A stretch of 64,000 nt of DNA from Zygaena filipendulae (GCA_907165275.2 OU015665.1:7998001-8062000); one strand, 5' to 3'; counted from the stretch's first letter, positions 43,031 to 55,100 are shown. Translations and numbers: made by a program. Notes: generated by a model from the sequence alone, not told the origin.

Positions 43031-44034
43031 ACGTTAGGCATGAGATAAATAAAAGCTTGTAAAAATCCTAAAATACATGAAATAGGTACCCAAGATACGC
43101 ATCAGCGACGCGGAAACGTCCCTAATGAATCTTTTTGTCATTCCTACTAGTAGATATAGTCTTTTTTTTAAAACAGCTACATGTCATAGGTTTAAGTTTT
43201 ATCAATTTTTGAAATAAAGTATGGAACTGTGACTTGTGAGTATTGATAAAAAGTAAAATGTTTTTCATAACAATAAATAAAATTCTAAATCCTCAATTTA
43301 CGGGGACATTCTGAATCGTTTCTTTTATCTATGGGTAAGTAGGTATTGACTTATATTTCAACTTTCATTAATCACAAGTTATTGATGTCCATACGGTAGG
43401 TAATTAACGGACATGACTCGACCGTGCCGCCGAGCCACGACATAAGACACGCACTCCTCTTATTATGTCTGGCTTCTGGTTTGTCTGTTCATCTGTGTGT
43501 CATGACATTTTCCCTCGGGGCTTTGCCAAGACGTCACGACAGTCATATTATTAACCCTATCTAAATGTCAAGTGGTTACTCCAACTAGTTAGTGAGTACA
43601 AGTTTATCTTCAGTACTGGTTAATATTAAAAATTTATTATTTATTTATATGAATATGAAGTCAGGTTTTCAAAATGTCATTTTGCGAGAATAATTTGTAA
43701 TAAAGCAATCTTTTCAATTATATTATATAAACACATTGATATTTATAATATATAAGCATTGTTTCCATAGATCTAGGGATCTTGCGAATGCGAAAATATT
43801 GTGTTTGTTGCGTAACGAAGAAATGCATTTATGTTCATTTGCACAGTTGGACAGTCGGGAAGACCTATAATGTGGTACAGCGGAGCAATAGAGGATAGAA
43901 GTGCGACAAAAATGCCGTGTAAAGAATTGATTTAATAATATTAAGTGTAAGTAAACAACTTAATTCATATAAATTTGTTTATATACATCAAAATGAAATG
44001 ATATTGATTAAAAAAACATACATACAATTGAATG
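43031..44034. other. Unannotated stretch
   Basis: Mixed composition; 43420-43545 is somewhat richer in G+C. No gene supported. Confidence 0.45.
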
Positions 44035-44070
44035 CATAACCTCCTCCTTTTTGGAAGTCGGTTAAAAACA
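44035..44070 (-). repeat. Terminus of the AACCGACTTCC element family
   Basis: The complement TTTTTAACCGACTTCCAAAA with AGGAGGAGGTTATGCATTC equals the left end of the element at 48029-48660. Confidence 0.65.
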
Positions 44071-45734
44071 GGACAGTACTGAAAATCACTGCGCTACGCT
44101 GTCACTGCTGTAGCTTTAGGCTGAACTGTTTCCGACTTAGCATGGCGCAACAGAGTTCATTTGTAAAATTATTTATTATTTTGAATTTATAATGTATCTC
44201 TATTTTTATATTAATAATATAATCGGATAAATCGATCGAAAGTCCCACAACATTTCATGCTGTATTATTATAGGTATGTGTAAGTACATCCTTTATGAAG
44301 TCCTAATACTGATGTTCTGTGTCACATGGAATTTGAGTGATAAAAATCATAACTAACTATACAACACCAAGATTCGTTGTTGCCACCTTAGTACAGACTC
44401 ATAGAAGTAGTAACAAATTAAGTTTAACATCTCACGTCCACGTGTGGCGCGAGGTAGATACTTTTTGCCGGGCGTTTTTCTACGCATTCCTTTGCGCGAC
44501 GAACAACTTCATAAAAAAAAAATTAACCGTCCGATTTCTAAGCAACAACCACAGCGACAGGTCTCATTGTAATCGAGATCACGTATCAGATGTCGTGGAC
44601 TAAGTCTCAAGGACGATTGTGGACGAGCCTTGACGATGATTAACTCCTAAATCCCTTATTACATGGTGGGCTTCACACTTGTGAATACAAAGTGTCTAAG
44701 TTCTCCGGACATACATGAACATTGTTGTCACCGCCAACTATATAGAAAAATACCAATACGTGTACTTATGTTTTAAAAAGTCGGTTTATTAGGTCAAAGA
44801 GTAGGTATATTATTTTATTATAACTTGTAAGGTTAACGAGGGACGCACGGAAGATTGATGATGGACGTATTCAGTTTTTAATTATTGTCTTAAATATCTT
44901 TAAAAAAAAAAAAAAATTACGTAAAAATAATATCCACGTAAATTGAGCGCGTAAGTTGCCGACGTGCTGACGGATCACGACGTGACGTATAGAGTGGAAA
45001 TCAACCTGGTGCGTGGGCTTAAACCCGATAAAACCAGCCTTTTACGGTCTTTTATCAGGTTCAAACCTGAAAATGGCAGATTTTTATGGTATTTAATCCC
45101 AAACATCGGGTTGATTGACGCATCTATAGTCGTACGTAATTCCAAAAAGAAAAAATTGCCTGGGCAGATGCTGCTTCCAATTAAAAGAATTAAAAGAATA
45201 CACGGAGACCTAGATATTTTGTGTGTGGGTACTTTTTTTTATTTAATTTAAATCAAAGGTCTAGGACCTAGGTGAACTAAGTTCCATTACTACATTGATA
45301 AAGAACGTGCAAAATTCACACAGACAACACTGATCAAAACACAAAAGTTTTAACTGACAGATAAAGTTAAATTAGACAAAGTCACGTTCAGACAATTTAA
45401 TAATATTATCGTGTTGCGAGTGGACACTTGTCTGAGAACTTTCTCTCACAATTCAAGCACTTTCCTACTCTGACATTGTTAGAGTTAATCTTGATTTAAG
45501 GAAAATATAATGAATGCAGAGGTACATAATATATATAGTAGGTACCTAAATACTTAAAGCGTGGTAATATTAAGAAGTATCTACCACGTACCTATGTCTA
45601 TGCCTAGAAATCACATGTCAAGCACATTATTCGTTATTATCTTTTGTGAATAATGATTGTAACGATTGATATCTACAAGCAAAAGATCACTCAATGACTA
45701 AATACGGAATCTCGAAAACTACCTATGAAGCTAA
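44071..45734. other. Unannotated stretch
   Basis: Patches of higher G+C at 44430-44640 and 44950-45030; the frames at 44337-44603 and 44964-45251 match nothing I know. A poly(A) run is at 44899-44914. Confidence 0.4.
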
Positions 45735-45842
45735 AATTTGGCAGGGAGACAGTTTGTAGGAAAGAGACTACAGCTAAGAACGGAATTCCCGTAGGAACTC
45801 CCAAATTAACGTGGGGGCGGGTGAAACCGCGGCAACAGCTAG
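45735..45842 (+). repeat. 3' part of a Helitron-like element
   Basis: GGAATTCCCGTAGGAACTCC, hairpin remnant GGCGGGTGAAACCGCGG and CAACAGCTAG|T. The beginning is not recognisable. Confidence 0.6.
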
Positions 45843-46304
45843 TATTTTAATATAAATGTCAATGCATAGCTTTGACATCATTTAAGGGAGAGTAAACTAA
45901 TGTTTTTACACACTAAATTTTACCGACAAGCAACAGTACGTTGGTTTTTAGTCGCGACTTGCTTACTTCTACCGCAGATCGAGGATAACACCTTATTTGG
46001 TAAGGCTGAGAGAGAAACGTGGGTAGTGAAGGTAAGCCGTTGATGTGCATTTGAAAGGGGCTTTTTAAACCTACTCGTAAGTCCCGGACAATGTTTCGAA
46101 TTCTGCACCTAGAAGTAATTTATTGTTAACTCTACCTGAATTCTTTTAAGTAAAGGTAAGTAAGTGCCTAATTAATCAATTACCTACCATATCTAGACAT
46201 ATAAATAATATAAATAAAATTGAAGTGTCTATTTGTCATTTCAAACTAACAGCTTTTCACTAAATTCATACGAAATTACAGTACTAACATCAAAAATCAA
46301 TTTT

Positions 46305-46509
46305 AAATTTTTTTCTCTTTCTGTCTATCGGTCGGTCTGTCTATCTATTTGTTCTGGGTAATCTCTGAAAAAGCTGGACCGATTTTAACGGGACTTTCAC
46401 TGGTAGATAGCTGACGTCGTATGGAGTAACTTCGGCTACTGTTTGTCCTGGAATTCCCGCGGGATTTCTGAAATTAACGTGGCTGGAACCTCATGCAGGG
46501 AACAGCTAG
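46305..46509 (+). mobile_element. Helitron-like element, family H-B
   Basis: 'ctgtctatcggtcggtctgt', 'tggaccgattttaacgggac', 'tttcactggtagatagctga' and the end GGGAACAGCTAG|T. It is the plus-strand counterpart of 28774 and 37291. The hairpin before the end is lost. Confidence 0.7.
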
Positions 46510-46617
46510 TTTTAAGTAAAAAGTAATACCATTTTAACAATGGGTTCCCCACGATTTCATCCGCGATTCGCCTTTGTTCACTCTCACACAGAAGAAAAAG
46601 AAAAGCCCTTTCCCTAT

Positions 46618-46680
46618 TAAGTTCGCCATTTGTACTTATCGTGCAATAAAGAATAAATAAATAAATAAATAAATAAATAG
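46618..46680 (+). repeat. (AAAT)n retroposon tail
   Basis: GTGCAATAAAGAATAAATA continues as several AAAT units. TTTCCCTATT (46609) and its complement AATAGGGAAA (46677) bracket the stretch, which may reflect the insertion. Confidence 0.45.
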
Positions 46681-46694
46681 GGAAAGGAAGAATT

Positions 46695-46873
46695 GCCCCC
46701 CTAGTCAAATTGACGTTCTACAATCGTTAACGTATAGCTAAAACTGTAACGAATTGTCATGTCGCTTGGTCAGTCAATCAAAACTCTAGTTTTCACGTGG
46801 TCACACAAAACTAAAGTTTTGATTGGCTGACCAAGCGATATGACGATTCGAATGTCAATTTGGCTAGGAGGGC
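46695..46873. mobile_element. Palindromic foldback MITE, copy 1
   Basis: Left end GCCCCCCTAGTCAAATTGAC; the complement of the right end is GCCCTCCTAGCCAAATTGAC. The inner arms pair CTTGGTCAGTCAATCAAAAC with its complement. Relatives at 51796-51987 and 53300-53482. No ORF. Confidence 0.8.
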
Positions 46874-48028
46874 TGGTTAAGTTGTTACGACTTGTGCCGC
46901 GGCGTGGGACACTCGAAACTCAGAATTTGATGAGTAATGAAATTGTATTCGAATCTGGATAACTTTCGCAACAAATGATTTCCAACCTGAGATCAATCAA
47001 CGGAGGAAAGATGAGGTACTTACCTCAGACGAAATAAATCTGAGGGATTATTTGATGAAAGATTCCTGCTGCCGGCAGCGGGCGTCTTACTCCTCTTTGG
47101 TAAAATGTGCGCTAATAAACAATTCCGTACTAATTAGGTAGTCATTCAGTTTTTCATTTTAAATCGAGGTAGGTGTATGGAGATGCTCGTAAAATTTGAC
47201 CACTATTATTCCCCTAGCGTAAACCAAAACAAAGAATGTAGGTAAGCCTTAACTTCCCATACCTTTTATGCTTTTCTCCCAAAGTTTTCTCCCATTGCCG
47301 TCATACCTACGTTTCGACTTACAAGCAATGGCATCGGGTCACGTACGCCGCTCCGTCGTCGGATATACTATAACACGTATACATCCATTATCCAAAACTT
47401 ACAATTATCTACCAACTACTAGATGAATCTGATGTCGCCGACTGTAATTTTTTAACATAATACGTTCTAATATATTCCTACGTCAAATTTTTTCTGTTTT
47501 TGGTTTGAGTTACGCAGTTGGATTTCATTCTTTGTTTTTCTAAATCATTGTACTAAGTATAAGGCACAATATAACCATTATTTAGTTTTTTGGATACTAC
47601 CTATTATCAAAGACTCGATAAACTTTTTGCTTTAAAAACGCAAAATGTCATGTTTTGCTTGAATGCATCGCATCCTGGTGTTTACAATTCGATACAAGTG
47701 ATACAACCTCCTGTTAGAAGTAGGTACCTACTTGCGAAAACAATTAATATCACGAAAGTAATGTAAATATTGTGCAGTAGCTAATATCGATTGATTTATG
47801 TGAGTACGAGGAATACAGATGAAATTAAAGTTTTTGCTATGATAACCGCCGCATAAAGAAACGAAGTTTCTTCTGTTTTAAGAAATTTATTATTTTTATG
47901 TAATAAAACAATAGTCTTATCATCACCACACAAACACACACACACGTTGGTTGGTTGGTCAAGTTGGTTCTCAAAAAAATATTTTTTACGAGAATTATAC
48001 ATATTATGCGTATTTCACTGTTACTCCA
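46874..48028. other. Unannotated stretch
   Basis: No gene supported. A short ACAC run is at 47930-47945. Confidence 0.5.
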
Positions 48029-48660
48029 TTTTTAACCGACTTCCAAAAAGGAGGAGGTTATGCATTCGGTTGTATGTATGTTTTTTTTTATGTCGGTATG
48101 TTCACCGATTACTCGAAGACGGCTGAACCGATTTCGAAAATTCCTTTTTTTGTTTGAAAGGGTTTACTCCCAATTAGGTCCCGTTGCCACCAAGTCGGGA
48201 TCTGATGATGTGATCTTAGAGAAACCGAGGGAACTCTTCAAAAATTACAGGCACGCCAATAGCGATTTTTGTATTTTTATTTATAGTAAATCGTTTATTT
48301 GCTTGAGACCACAGATGGTCATCGGAACTACTCAATAATAGATAGGTATCTCACGAGTTCCAATTTGTTAACTTTAATATGGTTCTTAAACAATTTATGC
48401 TCGTCACAATGTATATGGCGAAGTGGAACTGATGGTGATGTACCAAGAGAACTCCTCAAAAATTAACGTCCCTGCATCGGGAAAAGCAATACTTTGTAAA
48501 AGGTGATGAGCAGTTGACATTAGGCTATTGTAACTTAGATAAATTACAAACCGACTCACTTAAAAGCGAGAAATAAACAAAATTTTAACAAAAAAAATTA
48601 AAACTACTTTTTTGTTTTGGATTTTAAGTTTTGTGTTTTTGGAAGTCGGTTTTAATTATT
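48029..48660 (+). mobile_element. Non-coding element with AACCGACTTCC termini
   Basis: Left end TTTTTAACCGACTTCCAAAA, right end TTTTTGGAAGTCGGTTTTAA, so the ends are inverted. Inside are 'agacggctgaaccgatttcg' and two CCATCAGTT-like segments common in lepidopteran repeats. Close to the right end, CAAAATTTTAAC (48578) and GTTAAAATTTTG (48666) make a long A+T-rich stem around the terminus. Isolated ends of the same family occur at 24791, 30325 and 44035. Confidence 0.65.
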
Positions 48661-48679
48661 TTTTTGTTAAAATTTTGTT

Positions 48680-49579
48680 TTACGGAATTAGGGACACCGT
48701 ACCGCTCACATCTGTTTTGAACCCAACTTTTTTAACAATTCTAAATAAACATCAAAATCAGACCAAGCTACTAATCCAAGTCTTAAAGTAATCATTACGT
48801 AGCGAGTCATCGAATGCAATGTAGCGTGGAAGTCGCTTAAAAACAATTCGAATATAATGTTGTAATAAGATGAAAAATGTCCATAAAAATTACATTAATA
48901 AAAATAAGAAGCACATAATATTGCCTTAGACTCCAGCAGACTGAAAATCTATTATAATTAACAGATAAAGAACTAATATTTAAATGTGGAAAAGTGTATT
49001 TAAAGGAGTCGTCTCTGGAACTACTGCGGCACAGATAATATAATGGTGATATTAAATATGTTTCACCGATATCAAGTTACTTAGTCACATATTTTTGCTC
49101 CGGAACAAAGGCTGCCCGGGGGAGTCCCGACATTGACGTAGATGCAATTAGAATCCTTTCATGGCGATTAAAGAGTTCCTTTCGAAACTGTTTGGGTACA
49201 GCCTATACAACGTGTTAATGAATTGAATAAAAACTTGATATATCCTATTTAAATAATAAACAATAATATGATTAAAATAAAAATTATGTAAAAAAAATTA
49301 ATAGCCTAAAAGTTATTCAACATTAATTTGGACCTATCTACGAAATTTCAAGCGCTACGCCCGCGCCTAAGTGTCAATGACCGATTCGATTTTTTATGCT
49401 ACGGGCGGCGTACACGCCAAATATTGTATTAGAAATAGGTAATTTAGACATGGGCTAGTAAAAATAAAAAAATATAACCTATACATGGTACGATCGATTC
49501 GAAAGTCGATTCTGAACAAACTACTTTCTAGTTTTCAGTCAATTCATTAACACGTTGTATATTATGTAATTTAAATCTA
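48680..49579. other. Unannotated stretch
   Basis: A G+C-richer patch at 49345-49425 (CTACGCCCGCGCC) has no open frame of note. Confidence 0.45.
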
Positions 49580-49755
49580 CAAGCTGTTTCCCTCGCGTTA
49601 ATTTCGAAGTTCCCGCGGGAATTCCAGGATAAAAGTACTCTGTGCCCCTTTTCTGTGCCCCTGAAGCCTATGCAATATTTCATAATGATCGGTTGAGTAT
49701 TGAAGACGTGAAAGCGTTACAAACAAACAAACAGACAGAAAAAAAACTCACATAT
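49580..49755 (-). mobile_element. Helitron-like element, family H-A
   Basis: AAGCTGTTTCCCTCGCG as the decayed 3' end, 'ttcccgcgggaattccagg', 'tttcataatgatcggttgag' and (CAAA)n at 49720-49732. Ends worn. Confidence 0.68.
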
Positions 49756-50059
49756 TAGTTACAATTATTTCACATCTGAGCGATCGATCGACAGACATCT
49801 TTTGAAGAGGCAGGTAGCTAGAACCGCAGATATTATACCCGATATTAAAGGCAATTACACACGCGATGACCCGTACTCATAGAGTATTATTATGTCATTA
49901 AAGCCCGTTACACACGGGCTGTGTGTGTGGGAGACGAAATATCATTTGTTGTGGTTACCTTTAGCGGAATTTCTCGTATATCGGTCACATTTGATTGCGT
50001 TGTGGTTTTTGTAATTGCGAATTGAAATTATTACTTATAACACAATTGTTTTGCTGGTT
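49756..50059. other. Unannotated stretch with small hairpin
   Basis: AGCCCGT/ACGGGCT around a 5-base loop at about 49902-49920. Otherwise nothing. Confidence 0.4.
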
Positions 50060-50395
50060 TTAAAATAAAAATAATAATAATAATCCGCTTCACAACACAC
50101 AGATCTACTTGATCCCACACTAAGCTATAAGCTTGTGTCGTGGAAACCAAGCTAACGTGGTATATACTACATATTATTACAGATATATTATAATATACAT
50201 ATATATATATATATATATACACACCCAGACTGGAAAATGGAACCCTGTCTTCATCACACAAAGTGTTCCGCGTTCGATTCCCGGTAGGGTTGGACTGTCC
50301 ACCCCCACCGGGAATCGAACCCGGAACCCCTTGATTAGCGGGCAGGCATGGTGAATTGGTGACCTACTGCGCCAATCGGGTCGTCAAATGTTTAA
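50060..50395 (-). repeat. tRNA-like SINE segment with AT microsatellite
   Basis: Includes (AAT)n, 'cttgatcccacactaagct', a (TA)n tract at 50190-50220, 'cacacccagactgg' and a foldback in which GTTCGATTCCCGG (50272) pairs with CCGGGAATCGAAC (50309). The T-arm-like sequence and the following 'gcgccaatcgggtcgtcaaa' are typical of tRNA-derived SINEs in Lepidoptera. It is not a tRNA gene because the rest of the cloverleaf is absent. Confidence 0.5.
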
Positions 50396-50817
50396 AAAGT
50401 TTTGAGATTTTTTATTATAATTGTTCCTTGACCTTTAAGTACAAGGTCATATAACCAATATCCCTACCTTACCTGACTAATAAGTGGATATCTTCGTTTT
50501 TTTTTAGGGTCATTAGCAAAGCCTTATTCTGTGGTTGAGCATATTTTAGTCCTATCAATAACATGTCATTATGCTCTATTAACAAGGACGTAAGGATAAT
50601 TTAAAACTGCGCAGTGTTTATTCCAGTATACGAGATAATTAATGAACGGAACTTACATTAAAAAAAATCCAAAAGTATAAATGACAGTTTATGTGTGACT
50701 ATGTGTGTGTATGTGCTTTTGTCTGTGGTGCTAAGACTCGGTGGAACGTTTTTTCCACCTTTTTTATTAAATGCTCTAGGTACTTAGATTAAAACAAGGT
50801 ATGAATAATGAATATAA

Positions 50818-51013
50818 TCCCTACTGATATTATAAATGCGAAAGTAACTCTGTCTGTCTGTTACGCTTTCACGCCTTAACGGCACAACCGTTCATGATGG
50901 AATTTTGCATACACGTTATCAGAGTTACAGAGAAGGACATAGAGTACTTTTTATCCCGGAATTCCCGCGGGAACTCCTAACTTATCGCGGGTGAAACCGC
51001 GGGGAACAGCTAG
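50818..51013 (+). mobile_element. Helitron-like element, family H-A, best-preserved copy
   Basis: Taken here as the reference. A|TCCCTACTGATATTATAAATG at the 5' end and CTAG|T at the 3' end, 196 bp, inserted between A and T as Helitrons do. Body in order: 'tgttacgctttcacgcctta', 'tttgcatacacgttatcaga', 'acagagaaggacatagagta', 'tttttatcccggaattcccg'. The 3' hairpin is GCGGGTGAAACCGC, ending some 10 bases before CTAG. No Rep/helicase, so it needs an autonomous partner. It fits the Lep1-like type of non-autonomous Helitron described from Lepidoptera, judged by structure only. Confidence 0.85.
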
Positions 51014-51014
51014 T

Positions 51015-51150
51015 TCTTACTAATTATAATTCCGAAAGTGTGTTTATTTGTTTGTTACGCTTTCACGTTTTAGTTCAACCGATCATCATGAAATTTTGTA
51101 TACACGTTGTCAGAGGTGCAGAAAAGGACCTACGAAGAGTAGTTTTTATC
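51015..51150 (+). mobile_element. Helitron-like element, second tandem copy, 3'-truncated
   Basis: Begins TCTTACTAATTATAATTCCG one base after the preceding copy ends, continues through TTTGTTTGTTACGC and 'atcatcatgaaattttgta', and stops in 'agtagtttttatcc'. Tandem head-to-tail arrangement. Confidence 0.72.
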
Positions 51151-51790
51151 CAACTTTTTTATATTTATATTTATTTATTATTTATTTTCAAATTCGTTAA
51201 TTCCTTTTTTTTCTAAACCATATAAGAATAAACGTTTCCAAAGAATGAATGGCTTTTAAAATACGTGTTATTTGTGTATATAGTTATGTTGTAAGTATCT
51301 ATACTTACTGTGATTTGCCGAAAATTGCCATATGTTTATATTATATAAGTGTAAGATTGTCACTGTACCTACATAATATGTAGTTAGGTACAGTGATAGA
51401 ATTGCTCCCAATGGTGACTGCTACGGCATATAACATACTACGGCAGGCATAAGATCAATAATGATTTAAAAATAAAATTAGGGAGACTTGATTCTTGCTA
51501 AATTATGAACCCACCACGTTTAATATTGTAGGTATGTGGAGATTTTTACAGTCCATGATTAAATATGGCAAAATTAAACGCCGAACTTCCCCTGTATCTA
51601 CGGGGTGTCCTTTATACGGCCGGATGTTATTTATTTGTCGTCAATCGACATGTTCGGTCGGTTATTAGCATTGAACTGTTGACAAAAGCTGTGCCGGACA
51701 CTGGCGTTTGCTATTGTTTGTCGAACGTGCCATCTGATGCTGTTTTTATACTGTGTCAGACGTCAGACCACCGCCCCCGTGGAGTTGTTC
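51151..51790. other. Unannotated stretch
   Basis: The frame at 51565-51828 (87 codons) starts with a true ATG and has some hydrophobic content, but runs into the MITE at 51796. I do not recognise it. Confidence 0.4.
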
Positions 51791-51795
51791 CTGCG

Positions 51796-51987
51796 GGGTT
51801 AGTCAAGTTGATATTCTACAATCGTTAACGCATAGAAAACTAGAATAGAAAACTTTGGTCAGCCAATCAAAACTCTAGTCTAAACACTTGAAAACTACAG
51901 TTTTGATTGGCTGACCAAGTGACATGACGATTCGTTACTTATGTTTTCTATGCGTCAACGATTGTAGAATGTACAGTTGGGCAACCC
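51796..51987. mobile_element. Palindromic foldback MITE, copy 2
   Basis: Left GGGTTAGTCAAGTTGATATT; complement of the right end GGGTTGCCCAACTGTACATT. The arms ATTCTACAATCGTTAACGCA and its near-perfect complement, then CAGCCAATCAAAACT and its complement, form a long hairpin. 192 bp. Confidence 0.82.
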
Positions 51988-52769
51988 TGCAGATTCGTTA
52001 ACCAACGGACTTTGCGATATAAAATTAAATATTGTATACAATATAGACTGCTCAAGTTGTTCCTACAGTTTAATTCGCTTTCCGCAAATCATCGTTCGTA
52101 AACTTGTTGACATTATTGTTATATCTAGGTAGGTAAATATTAAACTTCTACGTTATTTTTATGTAAGTTTAAAGATAATAATATAATATCTATAATATAC
52201 CCATTTGTCGGTGCACGGAAAAACCTAAAAGGTTTATCTAGCACTGTCAAATTGTTACAATGTTTGTAAATTAGTAAATAAATAAATTTTAGATAGGTGC
52301 CATCTTCATCTAATAAACCTATTTCACTGAAGCATTCTTCTTCAATTTCCTTGGTCACTGTGTGTTGCAAGTTATTATATTATTTAGTCGAACTCATATT
52401 ATATTGTAGGTCTTACCTATACCAACATACGATACGACATCAAATATTATTGGACCACCCACACTTAAACACTAGGTAATTGCGTAATTGGCTACGGAAG
52501 TTACCGAAAAAAATTTATAACCACCTACCATAGTGTTTTATTCCCATTAATTGGTATAACAGAGTATAATTGGTCAGCATATTTCTCTACCTATAGAGTT
52601 ATTTTAAATTTCAATCAATCATATAAGAAATAACTTGTTATCTCAATATCCTACAGTACAGTAGAAATGTACAGATAGAAATGTACAGTCGGTCACAAAA
52701 TTCCATGAAAACACCGCTTTTTTAAGATTACATTGCCTGTAAAGATACCTACATTTTATACATTTTAAC
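51988..52769. other. Unannotated stretch
   Basis: No supported gene or repeat. Confidence 0.5.
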
Positions 52770-52929
52770 ATACTAAAATTATAAAGAGGAATTAATAAAT
52801 ATTAATATAAGTAAAATATTGGTAATCTCTGAATCTCAAATGAGAACTGAATATGTTCATTGTTCACTTAGGACACTTTTAATCCTGTGACAAAGAGTTC
52901 CCGAGGGAAAACCGCGAGGAAGCAACTGG
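52770..52929 (+). mobile_element. Degenerate Helitron-like element, family H-A'
   Basis: TACTAAAATTATAAAGAGG start and AGCAACTGG end, with 'ttaatcctgtgacaaagagt' and AACCGCGAGG remaining from the hairpin region. An old copy. Confidence 0.5.
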
Positions 52930-53299
52930 TTTAACATAAACATGTGCATTAATATGTATACATTATACCATTACAAGTTTGTAAAGTGGAACATTTCATA
53001 CAATCATTGTTTGTTTATAGAACAATATTGCGATGAAATATAGGTAAATAATACAAGTAACTTCCACGAAAGCGTATCGATTTGTAGCAGACGGAAGCCA
53101 CTCATAATAATAGTTTCATTGTTTGAAGTAAACAAACCGTTCAAAAATAAATCGTTTAAGTGTAAACAAGGAGAATGTATAAGGAAACGAGTCGTGAAAG
53201 TGTGCCGTGGCCGGTGGGTCGTCACTAACGAGACGGACCCAACGCGTAGATAATATACCTAATACTCAATTATACCTAAGACATAGACAAGCTAGATCA

Positions 53300-53482
53300 A
53301 CCCCTTAGCCAAGTTGACAATCTACAATCGTCAACACATAGAAAGCTATGGAAATAATCGTCATGTCACGTGGTCATGTAACATCGTCCAATCAAAAGTC
53401 CGTGACCACGTGACGTAACGAATCCGTTTCTTAGTTTTTCATATGTTAACGATTATTATGGATTGTCTACTTGGCGTAGGGT
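53300..53482. mobile_element. Palindromic foldback MITE, copy 3
   Basis: Left ACCCCTTAGCCAAGTTGACA; complement of the right end ACCCTACGCCAAGTAGACAA. The inner arms carry GTCACGTGGTCATG and CGTGACCACGTGAC, so CACGTG E-box-like palindromes sit in both arms. 183 bp. Confidence 0.8.
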
Positions 53483-54244
53483 CCTATCTCTTTGGCAGTC
53501 TTACAATAGGCTTACTTCGAAATGTCGTTCAAAGAAAGTTCGACCTTATTAACTGTAAAAAAAGTCGGAAAAATAATGTTGAGGATGTCGAGTTCATCCG
53601 AATCCAGTTGAGAGTTAATTTCGGTTTTGAAATAGCACTTGCGCGATACCTAGATGTCTTTGAATAATCATGTATCATCCAGAAAATGTTGACCCCCAGA
53701 GTCAGGGTGTACGCTACACAATGTGGCACTAGGTACTGGGTAGGTATATCGTCGCGGGATCGACGAGGATCTAGATTTCTAGTTAAGGTTTGTCTTTCTT
53801 GGTTTTTCTATACCTTACCTTGAAATTACCTTGCCTTGAAATTAATAGCTAGTAGACATCGAGCCGTTAAAAATTTAACGATTTTTTAATAGCATCAAAA
53901 CCTTGTTTTATCCTGCACAACATAGAGGACGACAAATAAATTACTATATGTATTAATAATTATTAATTCCGAGAATATATTTTTTATCTCAAATTGCAAA
54001 AAAACAACAGTTCCAATTTATAGCACGTATCAATCTCCTGTTTACGCCTACGCATTCTCTCATTAACAGCAGTATTATTTTATTGAGGGTCACAAAGATT
54101 TTTCTCTTCGAAATTAAAACTTCAGATACACCAAACCTTGAAAAATCCAGCTTTAAAAAAAACTAATGAACACGCTTCGCTTTAACACTAAACTGACCTT
54201 AAACTACCTTAAAAGTAACAATCTAATACCAGAGTTCTTGTCAA
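53483..54244. other. Unannotated stretch
   Basis: No gene or repeat supported; the 74-codon frame at 53443-53667 starts inside the MITE. Confidence 0.45.
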
Positions 54245-54420
54245 AACCAATCAAACGAGCCCCAACATCTGGGGTTGCGTCGTTTAATGGCAGACTTCCG
54301 GTTTCTTCCAGTTCAGATCTTCCGGTTCCATCGTCAGATTAGCTCCATGTCATAATAATAATGCATTGTTGTCATCCGAAAAGTTTCATTTCGATACGAC
54401 ATTTTATAAGAAGTTAAAAT
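54245..54420 (+). repeat. Interspersed repeat with 'acgagcccc...ggttccat' core, copy 3
   Basis: CAATCAAACGAGCCCCAACA, TCTTCCGGTTCCATCGTCAG, 'agctccatgtcataataat' and 'gcattgttgtcatccg'. The longest of three copies (see 31140 and 42885). Confidence 0.5.
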
Positions 54421-55100
54421 TGACTTCTAAGATTCTGTTATCATTGCTTGTTAGTTACGAGTGAAACAAATATGAAATTGAAATAAACTAAATAAGTGAG
54501 TGAAACAAATCACTAAACTTTATCTTGCAATATGCTACTGTGTATAATTTAATGATAATACGCACCGGTACCTACATAAGCCCGCATTAAGTTTTACCTA
54601 ACTAGTCCGAATTGAGTAATAGTGATTTATGGAAACCGGATTAGGTTGGCGCAATATTACATTTTTCACTAATTAAGAGTTCAGTAAACTCTACATAATA
54701 TAACATATTAACTTCTTCATAAGTATCTTAACTAAAACTACTTACCTAGTTACCTACATAAAAATAAAACCCGATTTTAGCACGTATCGGTTGAAAAGAA
54801 AGTAGGTAGGTACCTATTAGCAATTCTGGCTTAAATTTTATAATAATAAATAGTAATTTATGCTGAAATTTTCCAAATTTTAACCTTAGCTAATGACTAG
54901 CAGCAGCAACCATAACGAATAGACGCAGTTGCTACAGTTCCATCTTAAGTCCTAAAGGCAAGAAGGTTTCGAGCCCAGGGTCAAAGGGCTAATGAGGGCC
55001 CTGCTTGAACAAGCGGCATGTTCTAATATTCATTTTATGCTTTGAAGGCTTATCTATTATGACCACGTAATACGTATTGACCCATGACACTCGCCAGCTA
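54421..55100. other. Unannotated stretch
   Basis: Nothing supported. Confidence 0.5.

Noticed and set aside
50266..50330. A tRNA gene
   Set aside because: Only the T-arm-like part is present, in an inverted pair. No acceptor stem, D-arm or anticodon arm can be drawn.
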